Both the position numbers and the translations under genes were made by a program. A stretch of DNA of 13,584 nt from NCBI GenBank assembly GCA_017694215.1, contig JADIND010000197.1, positions 1 through 13,584 of the forward strand, in the 5' to 3' direction. The DNA comes from Candidatus Scatousia excrementipullorum (lineage in GTDB: Bacteria > Cyanobacteriota > Vampirovibrionia > Gastranaerophilales > Gastranaerophilaceae). Each line of letters begins with the position of its first letter. The first letter of the stretch is position 1. The notes under the pieces are model-generated. The model did not search any database, was not told the origin of the DNA, and saw only the letters and a list, made by a program, of their open reading frames with translations. Shown here one piece after another: positions 8,512 to 13,584 of this stretch.

Positions 8512-8734
8512 ATTAAATAAACACGAGGATATTAAGAGAGAGAGTATAAAGTACGTTTATGTTTAATGCTATTAACTTCTTTTATTATCTTTTCCCAACT
8601 GCAATGTTTTAAATTTCCCTTACATTTATATAAAGGATATTTTTAAAGAAAAATTGACTGAAACAGATAAAATGTTAAGAAATTTTAATAATTAAAGCCC
8701 AATCTACTATATATGTATGATTTCTAAAAAAATC

Positions 8735-8763
8735 TTGTCATAATTAAAATATAATGGTATAAT
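8735..8763 (+). promoter_or_regulatory. Promoter of pilT-recO
   Basis: TTGTCA (8735-8740), an exact 17-base spacer and TATAAT (8758-8763) preceded by TGG: near-consensus sigma-70 with an extended -10. Start near 8770 leaves a leader of about 38 bases with AGGA (8799-8802) before the ATG at 8808. A second TATAAT (8750-8755) lacks a correctly spaced -35. Confidence 0.78.
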
Positions 8764-8807
8764 TTTTATATAAAATAAGCAAAGAGAGATAAAAAGATAG
8801 GATAGTT

Positions 8808-9890
8808 ATGGATTTCGATATTGAAGATTTTTTAAGAAAAGCGGTATCTATTGCAGCATCAGACGTTCACCTTGCAGTAGGCGAACACCCTACAGTGCGT
8901 AAAGATGGTAAAATTATGAAAATTAATATGCCTGTCTTAACTGATGATGATATAGACCATGCTTATGAAATTCTCTTACCGAGAAATGCTAAAGATAACC
9001 TTGAAAACGTTTACGACTTGGATTTTGCATATGAAATTCCAGGATTTTCCCGTTTCAGGGTTAATTTAAGCCGTCAATTAGGGAAAAATAAGCTTGTTAT
9101 ACGTTTAATTCCGTATTATGTACGAAAAATTGCAGAATTAAACCTTCCGCAAAGTATTGAGCAATTTGCAAAATTGAATCATGGTCTTGTTCTTATTACA
9201 GGTCCTACAGGTTCCGGAAAATCTACAACTATTGCCTCAATTATAGATTATATTAATACGAATTATCCAAAACATATTATTACTATTGAAGACCCTATTG
9301 AATTTATCTTCAATAACAAAAAAAGTATTGTTTCACAGCGTCAAATTCTTGTTGATACTGCGTCATTCCCTGATGGTGTAAAATATGCATTAAGACAGGA
9401 TCCGGATGTTATATTTATCGGTGAAATCCGTGACAGAGAAACTATTTCATCAGCATTAAAAGCTGCAGAAACCGGTCACCTTGTATTTGCCACAATTCAC
9501 ACCAATGACGCTGTTCAGACTGTTGACAGAATTATCAATATGTATGAACCTTCTGACAGAGATTTTGTACGCCACCAGTTAGCACAAATTTTACGCGGTA
9601 CGGTTTCTCAAAGGCTAGTACCTCTTAAAGACGGCTCAGGAAGACGTCCAGCTTGTGAAGTTCTGGTTATTACTTCTACTGTTAAAGACTTTATTGAAAA
9701 AGACGAACTTGACAGCATTTATGATTTGGTTAAAAAAGGTTCGTTTAACAGCATGATTACAATGAATATGTCATTGTTTAACCTGTGTGCAAATGATTAC
9801 ATCACTGAAGAAGTTGCAATGCAATTCTCTGATGACAGAACCGAATTACAGCAGATGCTGAAAGGTGTATATCAGGGTACTAACGGTTAA
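8808..9890 (+). CDS. pilT: Type IV pilus twitching motility ATPase, PilT family
   Basis: Secretion ATPase of the PilT/GspE superfamily; PilT hexamers power pilus retraction at the inner membrane. 360 residues matches PilT (about 345-370) and lacks the long N-terminal domain of PilB. Seen: SDVHLAVGEHPTVRKDG in the N-terminal PAS-like domain, Walker A GPTGSGKST (132-140), Asp box TIEDPIEF (159-166), Walker B IFIGEIRD (202-209) and His box GHLVFATIHTNDA (223-235). Odd: the PilT hallmark AIRNLIRE, important for retraction, aligns by eye with TVKDFIEK (291-298), so the motif is largely lost; a PilU- or PilT2-like role is possible. Tandem stops TAATAG end the gene and recO starts five bases on, suggesting one transcript. 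Confidence 0.9.
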   Translation: MDFDIEDFLRKAVSIAASDVHLAVGEHPTVRKDGKIMKINMPVLTDDDIDHAYEILLPRNAKDNLENVYDLDFAYEIPGFSRFRVNLSRQLGKNKLVIRLIPYYVRKIAELNLPQSIEQFAKLNHGLVLITGPTGSGKSTTIASIIDYINTNYPKHIITIEDPIEFIFNNKKSIVSQRQILVDTASFPDGVKYALRQDPDVIFIGEIRDRETISSALKAAETGHLVFATIHTNDAVQTVDRIINMYEPSDRDFVRHQLAQILRGTVSQRLVPLKDGSGRRPACEVLVITSTVKDFIEKDELDSIYDLVKKGSFNSMITMNMSLFNLCANDYITEEVAMQFSDDRTELQQMLKGVYQGTNG

Positions 9891-9895
9891 TAGCC

Positions 9896-10657
9896 ATGGA
9901 AACCTTTGTTACTGACGCAATTAATTTAAAATCATACAATCTTAGCGAATCAGATAAGATTATGGTTATGTATTCGCGTGACAAAGGTTTAATACGCGGA
10001 GTTGCCAAAGGTGTTAAAAAGCCGAAAAGTAAGCTCGGTGCAAGAATGGATTTACTTGTAGCCAATAAATTAATGCTTCATAAAGGTAAAAATCTTGATA
10101 CAATTTCTCAGGCCGAGGCTTTAAATACATTTAATGCAACAAGAAGAAATATGGATAAAATATTTTATTCAATGTATGTATCTGAAGTTGTAAACAATTT
10201 CGGAGTTGAAGATGATCCGTGTTCTGCAGTTATATTTGACTTATTATATGAAGCATTAAATACGATATCAATAGCAGAAGATAAAATACAGATACTTAAC
10301 GCAGTATTAAAATTCCAGCTTAAAATGATGAGAATATCCGGATTTTCACTGGAACTGGAAAAATGCCTCTGCTGCGGCAAACCAGTTGAAAATAAAAACA
10401 TGTATTTTTCTTCACGACTCGGCGGAATAGTATGCTTAGAATGCAACTCCCACTACGGCTTAACTGATATTATGCATTATAAGTTAAGAGATTTTCTCTC
10501 TGCACTTGCGAATACCGAATTTGATGACGAATCGGAATACGAGAAAAAAGCAACCGAAAAGATATGTCTTGTCAGTTTTGAACTTTTAAAATCGTATATT
10601 AATGCACATTGTACAAAAAAATTTCATTCTACAGAAATTTTACAAGAAGTAGTCTAG
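9896..10657 (+). CDS. recO: DNA repair protein RecO
   Basis: RecO mediates loading of RecA onto SSB-coated single-stranded DNA in the RecFOR gap-repair pathway and promotes annealing. 253 residues is typical. The N-terminal OB-fold reads ETFVTDAINLKSYNLSESDK, followed by YSRDKGLIRGVAKGVKKPKS, which matches the usual RecO opening. A zinc-binding site has Cys157/Cys160 and Cys180/Cys183. The ATG at 9896 has no good Shine-Dalgarno: the nearest purine stretch (CAGGG) is about 15 bases upstream inside pilT, so start probably relies on ribosomes finishing pilT. The TAG stop overlaps the stop of the convergent prepilin-like gene in a single CTAG. No adjacent RecF or RecR gene. Confidence 0.93.
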   Translation: METFVTDAINLKSYNLSESDKIMVMYSRDKGLIRGVAKGVKKPKSKLGARMDLLVANKLMLHKGKNLDTISQAEALNTFNATRRNMDKIFYSMYVSEVVNNFGVEDDPCSAVIFDLLYEALNTISIAEDKIQILNAVLKFQLKMMRISGFSLELEKCLCCGKPVENKNMYFSSRLGGIVCLECNSHYGLTDIMHYKLRDFLSALANTEFDDESEYEKKATEKICLVSFELLKSYINAHCTKKFHSTEILQEVV

Positions 10658-11348
10658 GGTAGATTTTTAAAATAATCTTTTTCAGTTAATGCTCTATACG
10701 TACATCCCATACCATTGTTACGTTCTGTACTGTTATAGTCGCAATCAAAAGCATTCCAGCCTGAACCCGGTCTGAGTGGAGATTCCGGAGAACCTATCGG
10801 AATAACTTTTTGTTTATCAATAAAAAATGAAAACAAATCATGCCCCCATGCATTAGGCCCTTTGCCATAACCGTTGACATCAACTGAAATAACGATACCA
10901 AGACTTCTATTTGATGAGTTATTAATCATTAAAAACATACCGTCAGTTAAAATTGCCTGCCCTTCATCAAACCATTCCAAAGTAACATTTTGTTTCTTGT
11001 TATAAGTTTTATATTTTGACACTTTATCAAAAATCGGACCGTCCTCAGAGGTTATATCGCACTCAGACAGTCTTTCTGACCGCACGCACCAAATTGTTTT
11101 ACATATTTTTTGAAAACCGGAGCAAAAGTATTATTAGGATAGTTATCCCATGTAATATCAAGCCCTTCTTCATAGCTCATACGCTGGATAGCTTGTTGAA
11201 TTATCGAATAAGCTTTTTGCAGGCCAACATAAAGTTCTTTATGCTGCGTCGAATTAAGCAGAGCAGGCAGTGTCATTGCTGCAACCACACCAATAATCCC
11301 CAGCGTAATTAAAACTTCAGCTAATGTAAAAGCAACTTTTGTGTTCAC
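10654..11348 (-). pseudogene. Type IV prepilin-like protein, coding frame broken by a frameshift
   Basis: Two minus-strand reading frames together make one protein of about 230 residues. The first (11348 to 11052) starts at GTG with TAAGGAG just upstream and opens VNTKVAFTLAEVLITLGII: a short leader, a cleavage-type Ala-Phe junction, Glu at mature position 5 and a hydrophobic helix, i.e. a type IV prepilin or pseudopilin. It runs to FGACGQKDCL and then stops after SAI. The second frame, open through 11085 to 10654, continues SECDITSEDGPIF and holds the globular part with VDVNGYGKGPNAWGHDLF and CTYRAL, features I associate with this prepilin-like family. Joining needs a -1 shift (one lost base) between about 11055 and 11120. 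No slippery heptamer was seen, so mutation or a sequencing/assembly error is likelier than programmed frameshifting. It has its own strong promoter. Confidence 0.8.
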
Positions 11349-11369
11349 AAAATCTCCTTAGTTCACAAT

Positions 11370-11448
11370 ATTAATACCAACTTTGTTAATTATTATATTT
11401 TATGTTGGTACTAATTTCAAGGTATTAAAATAAAGGTATCAATATAAT
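11370..11448. promoter_or_regulatory. Candidate operator array: inverted repeat plus three 14-base direct repeats
   Basis: ATTAATACCAAC (11370-11381) is mirrored by GTTGGTACTAAT (11404-11415) with 11 of 12 bases matching. From the right arm on, GGTACTAAT, GGTATTAAA and GGTATCAAT begin at 11407, 11421 and 11435, exactly 14 bases apart. The array spans the prepilin-like promoter and reaches the ATG of the XRE regulator. That the regulator binds here is inference. Confidence 0.55.
11392..11420 (-). promoter_or_regulatory. Promoter of the prepilin-like gene
   Basis: Leftward TTGAAA (11420 to 11415), 17-base spacer, TATAAT (11397 to 11392). Start near 11385 leaves a leader of about 37 bases with AGGAG before the GTG. 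One arm of an inverted repeat lies in the spacer and the other just past the start point, a placement typical of repressor operators. Confidence 0.65.
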
Positions 11449-11668
11449 GAACATAAATGAAAAGATTTCTGCAAGGATAAAAGAACTTAGAGCCGAAAGA
11501 CACTTAACAGCCGAAAAACTTGCCTGGTATTCAGAACTTTCAAAAAGCTGTGTTACATACGCAGAAAAAGCCCAGCGTGATATTAGAATCTCAACAATAG
11601 AAGCAATATGTAAGGGGTTAAATATAACTATTGCTGAATTTTTTTCAACGTTTAATGAAAAATGTTAA
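11447..11668 (+). CDS. Small XRE-family helix-turn-helix transcriptional regulator
   Basis: 73 residues, essentially a single Cro/C1-type HTH domain. It opens with INEKISARIKELRAERHLT, followed by the helix-turn-helix (about 21-45, AEKLAWYSELSKSCVTYAE) and the closing helices ISTIEAICKGLNITIAEFF, the standard XRE pattern. No ligand or membrane domain is present, so it resembles the small repressors that act on their own promoter. A weak ribosome site, AAGG (11433-11436), lies ten bases before the ATG. It is divergent from the prepilin-like gene across a 98-base region rich in repeats and convergent with the PfkB kinase. Its target is not known; self-regulation and control of the neighbour are inferred from position. 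Confidence 0.88.
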   Translation: MNINEKISARIKELRAERHLTAEKLAWYSELSKSCVTYAEKAQRDIRISTIEAICKGLNITIAEFFSTFNEKC

Positions 11669-11709
11669 AAAAATAGTGTTTCAACTGAAACATCGCTGAA
11701 ACACTATTT
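11667..11709 (-). terminator. Hairpin terminator between the XRE regulator and the PfkB kinase
   Basis: AAATAGTGTTTCA (11671-11683) pairs perfectly with TGAAACACTATTT (11697-11709) around a 13-base loop. Leftward the stem runs into a seven-T tract (11673 to 11667), a strong terminator for the kinase. Rightward it is followed by AATATT, so it is weaker for the regulator. The GTTTCA/TGAAAC units could also form a shorter alternative hairpin. Confidence 0.85.
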
Positions 11710-11730
11710 AATATTAAACATATTAGGTAC

Positions 11731-12777
11731 TTATTCAACAACTTTAAATTTATACTCAGGATGTTCTGCCAGAGATTTTTCAATCTCTTCAAAAGTCTTA
11801 AGCCCCTGCGTTGCTCCAAATTCCGAAACAACGCCGGCAGAGTTAACAGAAGCATACATAAGAGCTTTACCTATATCAGCTTTTGTTCTGCCAAGAGCTG
11901 CACAGAATGTTGAAGCAAATGCATCACCGGCACCTAGAGTTGAAACAACAGGCCCGTCAAAAATCGGACAGAGATAAAACTTCTTACCGTCATAAGCATA
12001 GGCACCATGCCCGCCATCAGTTATTACAATAACCTGATAATCTCTGACCTTTAATTTTTTGAACATTGCCTTAATATCAGGATGAATAAGTTCATCTGAG
12101 AATTTTTCATCTCTTGTGTCTGGTCGTACTTGAATTTGAGTAGCAAGAGAAGCTTCCTCTTTATTCATAACAACTATATTTGCATTTTCAAGAATCTTTT
12201 TCAGATAATTAAATCCTTTTTTAATGCTTGAAGAACCTGCATTAAAGCAGACATAAACATTATTCTCGTGAGCAAAAGTCGCTATATCATCAAGCACTTT
12301 TGTACTGTCACCATTCATAGGGGCAATATATAAAAGTTTTGAATTTTTTATAGCTTCAAAATTAATATCTTCTTTTGTAATCATTGCATTTGCACCACGG
12401 TGTGCAAGAACAGTTCTGTCTCCCTGAAAACTTACCAGAATTATAGAAAAACCCGTACTAATTTTTGGATCCTGAATAATATTTGACAAATCGACATTTT
12501 TATCTTTAAAAGACTCAAGAACACCGTCAGAATAAATATCATCACCAATTTTAAAAATTGCACTTGTTTTTAATCCTAAATTTGCAAAGTTCATGGCAGT
12601 ATTAACACCGCCGCCACCGACATTTGAAGCAAAATCGGTAATTTCAACTTTCGCACCGTAAGGATAGCTCATAAATTCAGATTTTTTATTCTTTGTATAA
12701 ACAGAAACGATGTTTGCATCGTCGCTTTCGACGAAAACATCCATTGTCGCACTTCCTATAGTTATTACGTCACACAT
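11731..12777 (-). CDS. PfkB/ribokinase-family carbohydrate (or nucleoside) kinase
   Basis: ATP-dependent kinase of the ribokinase fold, 348 residues. Seen: MCDVITIGSATMDVF opening strand, the first PfkB signature region with NVGGGGVNTA (52-61), VMNKEEA (203-209), VITDGGHGAYAY (251-262, nucleotide-binding side) and the second signature STLGAGDAF (279-287) with Asp285 as catalytic base and the GAG anion hole. The usual Asp that opens this signature (DTxGAGD) is Ser279. The substrate cannot be read from sequence; ribose, fructose-type sugars, keto-deoxygluconate and adenosine kinases all share these motifs. The ATG at 12777 has GGAGAG about six bases upstream. It is monocistronic in this window, ended by the hairpin at 11667-11709, and no sugar transporter lies beside it. 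Confidence 0.9.
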   Translation of the reverse strand: MCDVITIGSATMDVFVESDDANIVSVYTKNKKSEFMSYPYGAKVEITDFASNVGGGGVNTAMNFANLGLKTSAIFKIGDDIYSDGVLESFKDKNVDLSNIIQDPKISTGFSIILVSFQGDRTVLAHRGANAMITKEDINFEAIKNSKLLYIAPMNGDSTKVLDDIATFAHENNVYVCFNAGSSSIKKGFNYLKKILENANIVVMNKEEASLATQIQVRPDTRDEKFSDELIHPDIKAMFKKLKVRDYQVIVITDGGHGAYAYDGKKFYLCPIFDGPVVSTLGAGDAFASTFCAALGRTKADIGKALMYASVNSAGVVSEFGATQGLKTFEEIEKSLAEHPEYKFKVVE

Positions 12778-12925
12778 AAAAATCTCTCCATATAATCTTA
12801 TTATCCAGTAATTTTATCGTAGCATAAAAAAAGTTATGTAACATTATATTAAAAACATAGCAAAAAAATATCTTGATTAACTTAAAATAAGTACGTAAAT
12901 ATACATTTTGAAAGGACTTAGCCAG
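12778..12925. other. 148-base divergent intergenic region
   Basis: Separates the leftward kinase from the rightward right-end gene. For the kinase, TGCTACGAT (12824 to 12816) is a candidate extended -10 without a good -35. For the rightward gene, TTGATT (12873-12878) could be a -35 with only a weak -10 near 12896-12901; its ribosome site AAAGGA is at 12911-12916. No repeat or RNA structure was recognised. Confidence 0.35.
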
Positions 12926-13584
12926 ATGAAAATTCAAAAAATCGAATTTACCCCGCATTTACAAATGATTAACCGGAAAAAAGAAGAAAACCGCTCTGTT
13001 GCCCAAAGCAATAACCTTAAATATAATACATTTGCTTACAAAGATTTTAATATAAATTTCACCGCAAGACTTTTCAGAACTCCGGAAAACTTCTATGCAC
13101 AACCATTCAATCAAAACGGTATGCCTCAAACAATGAAAGAATACCTCTACGATGACTTTGATGACCGTCAGAAAATGCCTCCTGCACAAATGTTAAAACT
13201 CGTCTTTGACGATATTAATGAAACCAAATCGCTTGAACAGGTAAAACAAATTTTCCCTGAAGAACCTCTTTTTGCAAAATTAACAGATAAACCAAACAGA
13301 AATTCCAGAACAGGAATTCTCGCGGAAATAGAATTGATGAAAGATGAAAACAAACCATTGTTTAAAGACGGTACAAATCATCTCGGAATGTATATTTTAA
13401 AGAAAATTTATCAGGAAGGAAAAACCCTAAAAGAAATAAATACCGATTTTGAAAAAGATATAACTTCCGACTATAAAGGTCTGAGCCCAATACAATACGA
13501 AACGCTTTCAGCCTACGGGATTAAATATCCGAACAATTCATTCTGGAAATCACTCACAGCAACAAGAGAAGAATTTCCGTATGA
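12926..13584 (+). CDS. Hypothetical protein, N-terminal 219 residues, cut by window edge
   Basis: The frame is open from the ATG at 12926 to the window end with no stop. AAAGGA (12911-12916) nine bases upstream and consistent codon use support it as a real gene. Residues 1-50 look disordered and end in a short FNINFTARLF stretch (about 42-51). I associate FTxR/FTGK-type stretches with N-termini of many proteins from Gastranaerophilales-like genomes, from memory. The remainder is soluble, charged and rich in aromatics, with stretches such as MKEYLYDDFDDRQKMPP, ETKSLEQVKQIFPEEPLF, NSRTGILAEIELMKDE and LSPIQYETLSAYGIKYP. No signal peptide, membrane helix or catalytic motif was seen. I do not recognise a named domain and assign no function. 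Divergent from the PfkB kinase. Confidence 0.82.
   Translation, partial: MKIQKIEFTPHLQMINRKKEENRSVAQSNNLKYNTFAYKDFNINFTARLFRTPENFYAQPFNQNGMPQTMKEYLYDDFDDRQKMPPAQMLKLVFDDINETKSLEQVKQIFPEEPLFAKLTDKPNRNSRTGILAEIELMKDENKPLFKDGTNHLGMYILKKIYQEGKTLKEINTDFEKDITSDYKGLSPIQYETLSAYGIKYPNNSFWKSLTATREEFPY

Larger units (their letters stand above)
8479..8807. other. 329-base intergenic region between glgA and pilT
   Basis: No convincing protein gene. It holds a leftward-oriented hairpin terminator at its left end (8481-8511), an AT-rich middle, a possible leftward promoter (TTTAAA at 8613-8608, 18-base spacer, GATAAT at 8589-8584) and the strong rightward pilT promoter at its right end. The leftward promoter and terminator would frame an RNA of roughly 95 bases; this is a hypothesis. 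Confidence 0.5.

Noticed and set aside
8559..8612. Short rightward reading frame of 17 codons in the glgA-pilT gap
   Set aside because: Too short, no properly spaced ribosome binding site, AT-rich composition makes such frames common.
10661..10682. Weak hairpin AGATT/AATCT followed by four T after recO
   Set aside because: Only five A/T-rich base pairs with an eight-base loop, and it lies inside the convergent prepilin-like coding sequence; not convincing as a terminator.
11055..11090. Programmed -1 frameshifting in the prepilin-like gene
   Set aside because: No X XXY YYZ slippery heptamer in frame and no strong downstream pseudoknot or stem; AAAG alone is too weak. Mutation or sequence error is simpler.
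11447..11668. XRE gene as antitoxin of a toxin-antitoxin pair
   Set aside because: No small toxin-like partner frame lies beside it; its neighbours are the prepilin-like gene and a sugar kinase.
1..13584. Recoded TGA (as in Gracilibacteria or Absconditabacteria)
   Set aside because: TGA ends ruvB and dapL exactly where the families end, and no in-frame TGA was needed in conserved genes.
1..13584. CRISPR array, tRNA/rRNA genes, insertion sequence or prophage
   Set aside because: No regularly spaced long repeats, no cloverleaf or rRNA-like stretches, no transposase, integrase or phage structural genes were seen in any frame.

Overview
The window is low-GC, gene-dense bacterial DNA using the standard genetic code (TGA ends ruvB and dapL). 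It most resembles a gut-type, non-photosynthetic relative of cyanobacteria (Gastranaerophilales/'Melainabacteria'). The grounds are an LL-diaminopimelate aminotransferase for lysine/peptidoglycan, a glycogen synthase beside type IV pilus machinery, a prepilin-like protein with the N-terminal signature FTLAEVLITLGIIGVVAA, and a right-end protein of a type I associate with that group. The taxonomic call is inference from memory of protein style, not a search result.

Left part (1-3452): leftward ruvB and a leftward glmS cut by the window edge, then divergent dapL ending in a textbook intrinsic terminator. This is housekeeping: amino-sugar supply, Holliday-junction branch migration and diaminopimelate synthesis. 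The ruvB and dapL promoters appear to overlap in a 75-base gap.

Middle (3453-8807): a two-gene rightward operon. Its first gene encodes a 1171-residue protein with three N-terminal zinc ribbons, a class III nucleotidyl-cyclase-like domain, a STAND/AAA-like NTPase domain and a TPR-like helical tail. By eye, both cyclase metal-binding Asp positions are Asn and the P-loop is erased, so it reads as a pseudoenzyme scaffold that keeps the whole architecture. Its promoter puts transcription start at or next to the ATG, so the mRNA is probably leaderless. Its stop codon overlaps the start of glgA (TAATG), which ties it to glycogen synthesis. A 329-base gap follows. It holds a hairpin terminator that works only for leftward transcription, although no leftward gene is present, so a small leftward RNA is possible.

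Right part (8808-13584): pilT (twitching ATPase family) and recO form a tight operon. They converge on a prepilin-like gene split by a frameshift, and the two convergent stop codons share one CTAG. A 98-base divergent region carries inverted and 14-base-periodic direct repeats between the prepilin-like gene and a small XRE-type repressor, which suggests the repressor controls both. A PfkB-family sugar kinase runs leftward, separated from the repressor by a strong hairpin. The window closes inside a rightward gene of unknown function. No tRNA, rRNA, CRISPR array, insertion sequence or phage module was seen.
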